This document shows positions 23,564-33,648 of a stretch of DNA of 64,000 bases, piece by piece. Positions within the stretch are counted from its first letter, which is position 1; every line of letters starts with the position of its first letter. The DNA is from Selaginella tamariscina. Its lineage: Eukaryota; Streptophyta; Lycopodiopsida; Selaginellales; Selaginellaceae. The position numbers and the translations under genes are program-made. The notes beneath the pieces are model-generated. The model ran no database searches and had not been told where the DNA came from. It worked only from the letters and a program-made list of their open reading frames with translations. The stretch is from positions 1 through 64,000 of the forward strand of contig PUQB01000822.1 in NCBI GenBank assembly GCA_003024785.1. The letters are read 5' to 3'.

Positions 23564-23927
23564 AATCATGAGTTGCCCTAACGCGTCCCAAGTGGTTGAT
23601 ATTGTGACAGTCCCGAGCTTGATTTGTGACAGTCCGAGCTTGAGATTGAATAGTTTCAGAGAGATCACCCTCAATTTGGAGTTGCAGACGACTCCGAACC
23701 ATCTGCAAGGGTCACCATGTTGCTCGGCACACCACTTGGATCTCAAGTGATGATCTCAACACAATTAGGGCTTCTGCATCTGGAGTATAACTTGGAATAT
23801 AACCCCAGCAGGACGTGGAGAGTATCGTGCACATCAACAGCACAAGGATTGCCTTAGACATCATATGGAATAAGAGAGAAAGAGAAGGTAAATTCTGAAA
23901 ATGAAAAATATTGTTACACCTCCAAAA

Positions 23928-23945
23928 CCCTGCATTTATATATGT
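23928..23945 (-). promoter_or_regulatory. TATA box of LRR gene D
   Basis: On the minus strand TATATAAATGC lies about 70 bp upstream of the start codon. Copy E has CATATAAAAGC at the corresponding place (about 52280-52290). Confidence 0.45.
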
Positions 23946-24099
23946 CAAGCCGCCACACCACGCCCCAAACTTATCTATTTATTAATGGGTATCAAATCAC
24001 GAACTCCAAATGCTTATTTATATATTCAGCATGTATTTATATATATATATGTACCCTCTTTATGTCCTTGGCTCGCAGTGCATGTGTGAATGATACAAC

Positions 24100-26040
24100 C
24101 TGCATTAACCTTCTATTTCACTCTTTAATATATCCTTTTCTAATACAAAATACAAACTCCCCTTTATTGAAGTTTACAAATGGATTTGACATATTGCACA
24201 ATTAAAACGTTTTTTACTAGTTTTTCACAATTTTTATTCTTTTGACTTTATATTGAGCATCATGCCTTTTTCCAATTGTATAATTGTTATGTATTAGCAA
24301 GACTTGTAACTTCATAATTTTTAAGTGAATTAAACTATTATTATAAATTACAAAAATGCTATATGATTATCTCAAACGAGTTAAATTATTATCATAAATT
24401 CTAGAAATACAATGACTTTTTGGAATGGTCTTAATATGGTTACCTTATTATAAAAAAATGTTGTCCTTATGCATGTTAAGTAAAAGAACATAGTCAAAAC
24501 AATATCTAGTAAATTGTTTTTAATCAAATATCATATTAAAATATTAATTTATTAAACAAAATCTTAATTTCATATTCATCGTAGTTCTAAATATGCCTTT
24601 ATATATATAATATTTCAAATATAATAGGGTTTTTTCAAATATTAAAAATATTATAGAGGGTAAAATAATAAATTTGTAAAATATTACTAACATATATATG
24701 GACACACATATTTATAACTTTAACATTGTGAAGGAATTTAAGTTTTTTAAAAACCTTGATAGTATGTTGATTATGTATATATCTAAGTAAGATTTTGTAT
24801 TTATAAATATATTAATGTATCTATGTTATATATATAATATATATTATTTATTTATTATAATTATAGATTTTTTATTTATATTATATATTTTTATTCTTAT
24901 ATAATATAACTTGTGACAAGGGTTTGTTATTAGAGTTTTTCAACTCCATAACCAAGGTTTATTTCATTCATGACTTTAATTTTCATTTTATCTTAACGTA
25001 CTTCAATTGCATATCTTTTTATTTTTCATGGATATTAATGAGATAACAATATATAAATTCAAGAATTTCTTTTTAACATAATTAATTGCTTTTGTGGAGA
25101 AGCGATTAACAAGAAGGGTTCTCTTTGTGTGTCTCTCACACACACAATTGTTTGTATGTATATCACATCTCATTTGTATACATAATATGCCTTTATATAT
25201 TATATATATCCATCGTATAGATATTTACATACATGCATAAGAACTTTTGTAAGTAAGTTTGAGAGTGATATTGTAATATATGCACATTCTCACAAAATAA
25301 AATCAGTTTCTTTGTTTACAAATAAACATATACCTTATATAGCATATGTTTTAGTATACATTTAATGTGTCTCTCTATATATATATATTGATATGTGTAC
25401 ATAAATTTAAAATATGTATTCACATTAATATAGGATAATATGTGTATGCATTTGTATTTATTGTGTATTTCAAAAAATCTACAAGATTTTACTTGCTTGA
25501 TTAAGTGTACTCATATAACAAATTCCATTATAAGGATATATCACACAAACAATAACAAAAATAATATATATTTACATATATATATAGAGGAAAATGTTCT
25601 CTTTCTTACACACAGACACTAAGAAACGGAATCAAATACACAATGTTATCTCTCACACATATTAAAATGCTTGCAAACACATAGTCTATCACACACACAA
25701 TCGCAAATGCATATGGATACACAATCTTTATATTTAATCACACACAAATAAACACAAACTCTTCTATTTAATCACACATGTATAATTTTTTTGATTTAAA
25801 ATATAATTTATACAAACCAATGAATAATCATGTAAAACCTTTAAACCCTTCCTAACTACTCTTGGAACACATTTAAAAAGAGCAAAATAAAAATAAACAC
25901 CAACGAATGAAGTGAACATCAATAAACATTTTAAAAAATGTAGAAAAAGTAATTGGAAAAAAAAGGATCAAAGAGATCTTTAACGAAGGTAAAATATTGC
26001 AAAAGAAAAAAGAAAATTAAAAAAATCACATGATAAATTG
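24100..26040. other. AT-rich paralogous spacer F1, no gene seen
   Basis: It is paralogous to 28.67-29.77 plus 33.65-35.1 kb (direct) and to 46.0-47.55 kb (inverted). At 25236-25240 it carries the single cataa that is duplicated around the gypsy element at 29766-33643, so it is an unoccupied version of that insertion site. CA-rich patches occur at 25.6-25.8 kb. Confidence 0.75.
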
Positions 26041-26237
26041 CTACAAAAATCGTTGTGCAGCTTGGGAAAAAATCAATTTTACCAACGTGTGACCTACTCT
26101 TACTACAATTCAAATATGGGAAATTTCTTGTTTTTCCTATTTTTATATATATATTTTACATGTAATTGTGACTGGAAAAAGGTGGTTCTATAGTTTATAA
26201 TGGAAATTGATGCAAAGTTTAAGATGGTTTTATAATG

Positions 26238-26271
<34 letters not shown>

Positions 26272-26700
26272 GTGTGTGTGTAATGATCATAGTCAACATC
26301 GACTGGACTATGGATAAGGTGGCTTGTTTTTACACTGATGCAGGTCAATAATATTATTAAGGCAGAATACTTCTTTTAACTTCCATTGTTGTCAGCCAAG
26401 ACGACAATAATAATTTGGTAAATTTATATTTACGTATTAAAAAATTAAAGTTGCATTTGAAAGTCAAAAAATTCGAAAGCCTTTCATAGTGAAGCACACT
26501 GACGCCAGATTGAAATGGTCGTGTCTGAATCCGAAATGGTCCCCGATTGTGTCTTCCCCGTCCCTTCTAAAAGTCAAACATTCATTGCAGGCTACTGGAG
26601 TTTGTACTTGCTCAAGCTTTGTGATCATAGATTCATGGTGCTGTTGATCGCAATATGGATCCTTGTCTTCTTCGTCCAAGTTTGCTAATCCAAGGGTCAT
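26040..26700 (+). pseudogene. Receptor-kinase 5' fragment, third copy (plus-strand part)
   Basis: It matches the upstream region and first exon of copy A: caacgtgtgacc near 26085, gtcagccaagacgacaa near 26392, then tctgaatccgaaatggtc, and a first-exon remnant TTCATGGTGCTGTTG...TTGTCTTCTTCG ending near 26675. The start codon region is altered and the sequence then diverges. The remaining malectin exons of this copy lie on the opposite strand at 27.18-28.2 kb. Confidence 0.75.
26239..26281. repeat. (AT)n/(TG)n microsatellite
   Basis: A (TA)n run of about 30 bp is followed by a short gtgtgtg run. Confidence 0.95.
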
Positions 26701-26929
26701 TTGGTATATACCAGAAGACTCTCGAACAATTTGATTAAGTCGTTCATTTATATATCAGAGTTTTGATTTAAATGGTCAACTCACCGTGTTAAAACCATAA
26801 CAATACCTTAGGAATGATATACATGCATGTGTGTGAAAAAAAAAATTTTAAGTGGTTATACGTTGGACAACAACACATAATGATATATGTGCTGTCTCTC
26901 CAACCATTAGTTACGCTTGGACGTGAGGT

Positions 26930-27176
26930 GTTTGAGTAGGTAATTCCTCTGGTCTAATGGTTTATGCGAGCTGTTTGTTGCCAACCTAGAGAATTCGAAA
27001 CTCTTCTCGATTCCTATAATATTCCTTTCGAGCTCGACGACAGTTAACAACGATGACCCAGTTCCGGAACCAATATCCCAGACTAGTCGCCAGGTTATTG
27101 AACGCTCGATCAAAAGCTGCATGAGTCGAACATTCTTCGGTTGAATCATCATCCTGCTGAATATTGAAGGTGTAGC
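26930..27176 (-). other. Unrecognised open segment fused to receptor-kinase fragment
   Basis: A minus-strand open frame continues from malectin sequence (YRRLNLATPS) into about 80 residues not found in copies A or B (LIERSITWRLVWDIGSG...). It replaces the normal intron and next exon, so a foreign sequence has been joined at about 27176. I do not recognise it. The GSGTGS string alone is not enough to call a nucleotide-binding fold. Confidence 0.35.
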
Positions 27177-27179
27177 CAA

Positions 27180-28205
27180 GTTTAATCTTCTGTAAGCATG
27201 AAACACTTGTTTTCCTAGACCATACATATCTCAGCTAGTTGCCTCAGTTCCAGTAGAGAGTTTTGATGCCACGCAGACACTCAATGTGTTCCCCGAGCTT
27301 GGAGCTTGACAATGAAATCAAGATCCATTTGTAAGCATTTGCTGTGAAGAATATTGAGCATCTACAAAGATGGAATTATCCGTTCTCAAACGTCTGTCAT
27401 AGTTGCCGTAGGCGAAACTGGTCTAAGATATAACTTCCACCGGATTCCACTGGAAGAGCATAGCAGTGCTTGTCTGGGAAGTAGTGTAGAGTTTGGTAGG
27501 GTGCCAATGAAGCGGTCAGTCCATGGATCAACCCAATCTGACTCATCACGGCTGGGCTGACTAGAGTTTTTTGATTCATGAGTCGTTTGACCCATTTAAT
27601 AAATGGCTAAGTCGATCCGGCGACCCGTTCACTTCAGACTATGACCTAAAAACATGCCACCGTGTTAAAAACGTGGCACCACATATTACACCTTGATTTC
27701 TTGTCCCAATCTACTTTTTATTCTTTTTTATTTAAAAATATATTAAAATAGAAATTTTTTAATGCCTGCTATGACTTATATAGATGGTCGAAAAACAGTA
27801 AATGAGCTAGACCTACTAAATAAAAACACTAGGCCGTGTGGGGCTTTAATGGGTCAGGTTACGCCAGGGCCGGAACGGGCCACACCAGGTCAAGTCAAGA
27901 TTTGCAAGTACTGGACTGAGTCGGGTCAGGGCCAGCACAAAGAGCTATGGGTCGGCAATCCCTGACCGGCCGACCCGCAGCCCTAGAGTCTGGTACTACT
28001 TGGGGTAGTCTCCCATGTTCTCACTGGAAATCGGAGCACTCACACCTGTGGTGATATACTCGTTATCTGATATCCAGTTTATGCTTGTATTTGGATCCGT
28101 GAATTCTTTATCACCTCCGCAGTCTAGGCTCAAGAAGCCTGTACATGTATGGAGTACACAAGATGGTCTGCTGTACATCTTCAAAGTCTTACCTGGTTGC
28201 GCAGA
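27180..28205 (-). pseudogene. Malectin-like exons of third receptor-kinase copy (minus strand)
   Basis: On the minus strand, 28205-27986 carries intron 1 and FLSLDCGGDKEFTDPNT...SSENMGDY. 27488-27180 carries FPDKHCYALPVESGG, RQL-type and YRRLNLAT pieces, closely matching exon 2 of copies A and B. A 489-bp hAT-like element separates the two parts. The region is opposite in orientation to its own upstream region at 26.04-26.70 kb, so this copy was internally inverted. TM and kinase are absent. Confidence 0.85.
27497..27985. mobile_element. hAT-like MITE (489 bp) in malectin exon
   Basis: The element starts TAGGGTGCC and its far end read in reverse complement starts TAGGGCTGC, with further similarity (CGGTCAG) inside. 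It is flanked by an 8-bp direct duplication, gagtttgg (27489-27496) and gagtctgg (27986-27993). Copies A (12497-12504, reverse complement) and B (44244-44251) have the site once. The 8-bp duplication, the YAGGG terminus and the internal gggtcagg/ggccgg/gacccg richness fit non-autonomous hAT elements. It encodes no transposase. Confidence 0.85.
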
Positions 28206-28259
28206 TGATTATGTTACACAATATAATTTATTAAAAATGTCCAATGCATGCAAGTATAA

Positions 28260-29760
28260 TTGTAGGCATTATAAGACTGGGCCTTTTGAAAATACTTCAA
28301 TATTTTAATAAATTATATAAAAGTCAGAAGAATAAGAATATGAACAAGTGGGGACGTAGTTTGGCCTAAGTCTTATTTATTAAAATAGGACTTACATGAA
28401 AATAAATATTAACCTTTGTGAAAAGTCACTCACTTATTGTTATGGGTATGTATTTTTATATTTATCTAATGAAGCATATGATATTTTTAATGTTTGTTCA
28501 TTTTATAAATTTAATTTATTGTCTTAAATTATTATTGATATAATGCAGACTCAAGTTTTAAATTAATGTAAGGAGGTAAATAAGGAATTTTTTTTACCAT
28601 TGCAACTCTTGAGAAGGAAGATCTAATAAAGTTTAAGTGTCAACTTAATGTTACAAATCACACACAGTAAAATGATTTTTATTATTTTTCCACAATGTAT
28701 GTTCTTTTTATTTGGATATTAATAAGCATCGTGTCTTTTTCTAATGGTATAATTCTTATGTATTAACAAGACTTGTAACTTTAATAATTATTGTTATAAA
28801 TTATAAAAATATTATATGATTTTAAAGCAATTTCAAACATGTTAAACTATTATTATAAATTTTAGTAATACAATGACTTCTGGAGTGGTCTCAAGATGAT
28901 TACCTTATTAAAAAAAAAATGTTGTCCCTATGCATGTTGGATGAAGGAATACAATCAATACAATACCCATAACATTATTTTCAATCAAATGCTATGTTAA
29001 TGAAGAATAAAATATTGGTTTGGTAAATAAAAATTTTAATTTATACTCATCATATTTCTAAATAATAAATATTTTAAAAATATACTAGGGTTTTTTTTCA
29101 AATATTAAAAATATTTTAGAAGGTAAAATAATAAATTTAGTAAAGTATTACTAGCATATATATGGATACATTAAATTTAACATTACGAAGGAATTTAAGT
29201 TTTTTAAAAAACCTTGATAATACATTGATTATGTATAAATTTGATTATGATTTTGTATTTATAAATATATTAATGTACTATGTTATATATATATATATGA
29301 TCTATCTATTTATATTTATAGGTTTTATTTATATTACATATGTTTATATTCTTATATAATATAACTTTGTTAGTGGTTTAGGGCAAGGGCCATAGCTCCA
29401 TTCACGGCCTCTCTTCATTCAACGGTTTTAACTCCACGACTAAGGATTTGTTTTATTCATGGCCTTAATTTTCATTTTATCTCAATGTCTTTCTATGGAG
29501 CTCCCAACATACTTCAATGACATATTTCTTTGTTTTTTTTTATAAAATTGATGAGATAATATTATAAAAAATTAAGAACTACTCTTTAGCACAACTAATT
29601 ACCTTTGTGAAGAAGTAATTAATAAGAAAGACTCTCTCCATGTTTCTTTCTCCATACACGCAATTGTATGTATGTATATCACATCTCACTTGTATGCATA
29701 ATATACCTTTATATATTATGTATATCCATCATATAGATACTTGACATATTTACATACACA
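28260..29760. other. AT-rich paralogous spacer F2 (left part), no gene seen
   Basis: The start (ttgtaggcattataagactgggccttttg) matches 37.7-37.76 kb (direct) and 18.9 and 47.9 kb (inverted). From 28.67 kb it parallels F1 (24.2 kb onward). Nothing coding is visible. Confidence 0.7.
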
Positions 29761-29765
29761 CATAA
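29761..29765. repeat. Target-site duplication, left (cataa)
   Basis: cataa directly precedes the TG of the 5' LTR. The same five bases follow the 3' LTR at 33644-33648. Five bp is the usual Ty3/gypsy duplication size. Confidence 0.85.
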
Positions 29766-29971
29766 TGTTATGTATAAAAACCCGTATAACGAATCAAAGA
29801 ATATTCCCCAAAAGGTATAAGCTAGAATATTCCTAAAGAGCTATACCTAGATCTAAGAGAATTAAGGGCACACTAATTATGGGAAGAGCAGCATGTGGAG
29901 ACTAGAGACAGCTCGGGGGAGGTCGGGTGGTTTTGTGAGGGTCTCTAGTTTGTACGTAGTGGTGCCTAACA
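29766..29971 (+). repeat. 5' LTR of element 4
   Basis: It is 206 bp with TG...CA ends (tgttatg...ctaaca). It is nearly identical to the 3' LTR apart from two local rearrangements, one near position 10 and one where agcctttttgga is missing. Confidence 0.9.
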
Positions 29972-29973
29972 AT

Positions 29974-29985
29974 TGGTATCGGAGC
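29974..29985 (+). other. Primer-binding site of element 4
   Basis: TGGTATCGGAGC two bases after the LTR matches the plant initiator tRNA-Met primer site TGGTATCAGAGC at 11 of 12 positions. Confidence 0.8.
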
Positions 29986-30216
29986 AAGGTTCGAGATGAG
30001 TGCCTGGTGGGAAGGGATAATACCACCTGTGTGGAGACGTTGGACACTAAAAGGCAAATTGTCCAAGGAGAAGCAAGAAGGGCAAAAGTTTCAATGGCAG
30101 CAAGACAAGTAGACACCTAAGAAGCTTTAGAGATGGAGCGTGGAGAGGAGCACAAAGGAGACTTCTCTAAACCACAAGGTAAATTTCTATTTGTTCTTGC
30201 TCAATAGGTAAACTAC

Positions 30217-30366
30217 ATGGCACGGGAGGAGCCACACACACGTGCTATTGTGGTGGAGGGACGACTTGGTGAGCGTCCAGTGCGAGTCCTTGTGGATAGC
30301 ATGAGTAGCGATAACTTTGTGTCAACAAAGTTAGTGGAGGAGTGCAGCTTGCCCACGAAGACTGTG
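30217..30366 (+). pseudogene. Aspartic protease-like segment of element 4
   Basis: The segment RAIVVEGRLGERPVRVLVD followed by SMSSDNFVSTKLVEE has the strand-turn pattern of the protease active site, with Met replacing the Gly of D-S-G. It is open and in frame with the first copies of the downstream tandem repeat. Confidence 0.7.
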
Positions 30367-31000
30367 CCTCAATATGAATTTGAAGGCTCAGCTATCACAC
30401 AGAGCTATAGTGCTTGTGTGGAGGAGTTACAGCTGGAGGTTGGCAAAACCCAGCTGGAGCTGCACGAAGAGCCTCAATACGAGATTGAGGGCTCAGCTAT
30501 CACACAGAGCTACATTGCTTGTGTGGAGGAGTTACAGCTGGAGGTTGGCAAAACCCAGCTGGTGGAGCTGCGTGAAGAGCCTCAATACGAGATTGAGGGC
30601 TCAGCTATCACACAGAGCTACATTGCTTGTGTGGAGGAGTTACAGCTGTAGGTTGGCAAAACCCAGCTGGTGGAGCTGCACGAAGACTGCCTCAATACGA
30701 GATTGAGGGCTCAGCTATCACACAGAGCTACAGTGCTTGTGTGGAGGAGTTACAGCTGTAGGTTGGCAAAACCCAGCTGGTGGAGCACGAAGACTGTGCC
30801 TCAATACGAGATTGAGGGCTCAGCTATCACACAGAGCTACAGTGCTTGTGGAGGAGTTACAGCTGTAGGTTGGCAAAACCCAGCTGGTGGAGCTGAACGA
30901 AGACTTGCCTCAATACGAGATTGAGGGCTTAGTTGTCACACATAGAGCTAAATTGCTTGTGTGGAGGAGTTACAGCTAGAGGTTGGCAAAACCCAGTGGT
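30367..31000 (+). repeat. Tandem repeat of 105-110 bp inside element 4 (6 copies)
   Basis: The marker cctcaatac/cctcaatat recurs at 30367, 30472, 30580, 30690, 30799 and 30908. Spacings are 105, 108, 110, 109 and 109. The first two periods are multiples of three and encode a repeated 35-36 residue unit (PQYEIEGSAITQSYIACVE...). Later periods shift the frame. Element 3 has 4 copies. Confidence 0.95.
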
Positions 31001-31254
31001 GGAGACTTTCTTTCTTGCGAAGCTAGTGCGTGTGGATCCTAAGATCTAGTGGAGCACCAAGCACATGAAGCTTGAGTATAGTGAAGTGAAAGACACTTGG
31101 TTTGGAACAAAGCTTGAGTCTCCAAACAAGTTCTTTTACTGTCACCTTGAGCAAAGCTGTTGTGCGAGGAGTTTGCTGACGTCTTCCCTCCTGAGCTACC
31201 TCATGGCTACCACATGCAAGAGGTGTGGAGCTGGAATAGGGTACGAAAGCCATT

Positions 31255-32560
31255 TACCGTAAGCCATTCCGACTGAGCCATGCTAAGGAGCAAGAGGTTA
31301 AGAGACAAGTGATGGAGCTATTGGAATATGGCTTCATACAACTGAGCAAGTCTCCATTTGGTGCACCAGTATTGCTTGTCAGGAAGAAAATGGCACCATG
31401 AGGATGTGCATAGACTATAGAGCTCTCAACAAGCAAACAGTGAAGGACAAGGATGCCCATGCCATGTGTGGATACTATCATGGATCATCTCGGTGGAGCC
31501 AGAGTGTTCACCAAGATAGTTGGGCATTTCGAGTTCACTGTTATGCCATTCGGCTTAACAAATGCCCCAGTCACATTCACTCGGTTGACGACTGAGGTGT
31601 TTGGTGACTACTTGCACGACTTTGTGGAGATCTTCCTCAACGATATTCTTATTTACAGTAAGAATATGAAGGAGCATGTGCAGCATTTGCGAAGAGTTCT
31701 TCAGTTGTTGAGGGAGAACAAGCTCTATGCAAAGAAGAGCAAATGTGCATTTGCTCAGTGCAAAGTGGAGTATTTGGGTCACATTGTGACGCCAAGTGGA
31801 GTGAAGACTGATCCACAGAAGGTGGCAGTGGTGGAGCAATGGCCAGTTCCTAGCAATGCAGAAGAGTTACGGAGTTTCTTGGGCATGGCTGGTTATTACC
31901 CGGTATGTCAAGGATTATGCCAAGAAAGCTTCTCCGTTAACTAGGTTGCTGAGGAAGGACGTTCCCTTTGCATGAAGTGCTTCAGAGAAGAGCAGTTTCC
32001 AAGCTTTGAAACAAGCTTTGGTACGTGCACAGTTTTATGTATTGCAGATCCCTCTAAGCCTTATGAGGTATCGTGTGATGCAAGTGGAGTGGCCATTGGA
32101 GTTGTACTTATGCAAGAGGGAAGGCCTATTGCTTATAAGAGTCGTACTTGAATCCTGCAGAGCAACAATACTCAACGTATGAGCAAGAACTACTGGCTAT
32201 TGTTAATGCATTATGAGTTTGGAGGCACTATCTTTATGGTGCAAGTTTCAAAGTGTTTACAGATCACAAGACTTTGGTGTATCTGTTCAAACAGAAAGAG
32301 TTAAACTCTCAGCAAGCTCGCTGGATGGTTAAGCTCATGGAGTTTGGCAAATTTCCTATTGAGCATGGGAAAGGCTAACGTGGTGGTAGATGCTTTGTCA
32401 CGCGTTAGGAGAGCCACAGTGGTTAGAGAATTCCAAACACGCTTATGTAATGCATTAACAAGGACGGTCAGTGAGTTTAGCCAGGTAGTTCAACATGCTC
32501 AAGCACAAGACGCTGAGGTGCAGGAGCTCAGAGGACAGCTAGAGCCACCATTCTCATTTT
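31255..32560 (+). pseudogene. Reverse transcriptase and RNase H of element 4
   Basis: RT motifs are LLEYGFIQLSKSPFGAPVLL, MRMCIDYRALNKQ, FTVMPFGLTNAPVTF and FLNDILIYSKNMKEHV, followed by CKVEYLGHIVTPSGVK and ELRSFLGMAGYY. About 75 bp between KI (31520) and GHFEF are missing relative to element 3, removing part of the palm. The YxDD box is FLND. RNase H blocks follow in broken frames, including a TDHKTL-type segment near 32265. The segment 32344-32562 (VVVDALSRV) is the connection domain. Not functional. Confidence 0.85.
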
Positions 32561-32639
32561 AGGATGGAGTTTTGTACTACAATGGCCGTGTGTATCTTCC
32601 TGTGTGGACCATTTGATCAACCAGGTACTATATTTCCAT

Positions 32640-33400
32640 CATGATCACCCGGAGGCTGGTCATTTTGGGGGAGGAAAACGTATGAGTTGATCAAGAGAAG
32701 GTTCTATTGGAGGAATATGAAAGCTAATATCATAGAGTACTGCAGGACTTGTGACAAGTGTCAGCAAGTAAAGGTGCCCAGGGAAAAACCAAGTGGGCTA
32801 TTAGTACCATTGCCTATTCCAGACAGGCGATGGGGCAGTATCTCTATGGACTTTGTCACCCATTTGCCAAGGACACAGTGGCATTGGAATGAGTCCATAT
32901 TATGCTATGTTTGGACGGCATTCCAAGACAGCTTTTGAGCTGGGTTTAGCAAGTAAGAAAGCTCAAGGCAACATGGATGAGGAAGCTAAAGATCTGAGTG
33001 TTGAGCTTAGAAACATTCAGAGTTTGTGCAAGAAGAACTTACAAGTAGCTCAAGCCGAGCTATCAAGTTTGTTAATGAGCACAGAAGCTTCCAAGAGTTC
33101 CAGGTGGGAGATTATGTATATCTCTGAGTGGTATTTGCCACACATGTAAGGCGGAACACTATTGTGGCCTTACGGAAGGGACACAATGATAAGTTGTCTC
33201 CTAGGTACTCAGGTCCTTATGAGATTCTGGAGCGTATCGATAAGGTGCATATCGACTACGGCTGCCAGAAGGAGTGAGGGTGCACCCAGTGTTTCATGTT
33301 AGCCAGTTAAAGAGAGTACTCACAAGGAACAAGTCCCGGGTAGATTCTTTGTGGATGTACAAGGCTAATGATACAGGACCAGTTGAGTAAGTTATACTGC
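32640..33400 (+). pseudogene. Integrase remnant of element 4, core deleted
   Basis: HHCC zinc region: HDHPEAGHFGGG, then FYWRNMKANIIEYCRTCDKC. PLPIPDRRWGSISMDFVTHL begins the core, which is then cut to GMSPYYAMFGRHSK, the far side of the core. The D,D,E residues beyond the first Asp are therefore absent. The C-terminal domain continues in other frames ([24 protein letters not shown]). A LEDKDLL-like string just before the polypurine tract may be the tail of a lost chromodomain. Confidence 0.8.
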
Positions 33401-33421
33401 CCTTGAGGACAAGGACTTGCT

Positions 33422-33435
33422 AATGGGGGGAGGAT
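33422..33435 (+). other. Polypurine tract of element 4
   Basis: aatggggggaggat sits directly against the TGTTACG start of the 3' LTR. Element 3 has the same tract at 7507-7518. Confidence 0.85.
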
Positions 33436-33643
33436 TGTTACGACCCGTATAACGAATCAAAGAATATTCCCCAGAAAGGTATAAGCTAGAATATTCCTAA
33501 AGAGCTATACCTAGATCTAAGAGAATTAAGGGCACATATATGGAAGCCTTTTTGGAGAGCAGCATGTGGAGACTAGAGACAGCTCGGGGGAGGTCGGGTG
33601 GTTTTGTGAGGGTCTCTAGTTTGTACGTAGTGGTGCCTAAACA
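33436..33643 (+). repeat. 3' LTR of element 4
   Basis: It is 208 bp with TGTTACGACCC...CTAAACA ends, followed by the cataa duplication (33644-33648). Confidence 0.92.
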
Positions 33644-33648
33644 CATAA

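Larger units (their letters stand above)
21965..23864 (-). pseudogene. Secreted LRR protein gene, copy D (interrupted by transposon)
   Basis: The start at 23864 gives MMSKAILVLLMCTILSTSCWG, a classical signal peptide. It is followed by TPDAEALIVL (LRRNT_2) and a CRWFGVVCNS-type cap. After the inserted gypsy fragment (about 22757-23563) the LRR region resumes with FANSPLPVEIF-type readings in broken frames. It ends in NVANNNLSGP, an F-D-N-L segment and AGNLGLCGKLVDKPCT with a TAG stop at 21967-21965. There is no TM or kinase after the cap, so the product would be secreted. Introns are about 22148-22333 and 22409-22457. Copy E lacks the insertion. Architecture resembles the ectodomain of plant LRR receptor kinases cut at the juxtamembrane cap. 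Confidence 0.75.
29766..33643 (+). mobile_element. Gag-less Ty3/gypsy element with both LTRs (element 4)
   Basis: A complete insertion: 5' LTR 29766-29971, PBS 29974-29985, protease about 30217-30360, tandem repeat 30367-31000, reverse transcriptase about 31255-31990, RNase H about 31990-32400, integrase HHCC about 32640-32860, integrase C-terminus about 33150-33390, polypurine tract 33422-33435, 3' LTR 33436-33643, cataa duplication on both sides. Gag is missing: only a zinc-knuckle remnant (about 30010-30060, CGDVGH then a stop, then KANC) lies between the PBS and protease. The integrase core is deleted after SMDFVTHLPRT. Like element 3 it has FLND in the RT active site. Two paralogous empty sites (25236-25240; about 46450 on the other strand) show that insertion postdates the spacer duplications. 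Confidence 0.93.

Noticed and set aside
26930-27227. Methyltransferase-like GSGTGS motif in a minus-strand frame
   Set aside because: Only one short glycine-rich string. The rest of the frame is malectin fragment plus unrecognised sequence, with no fold-length domain.
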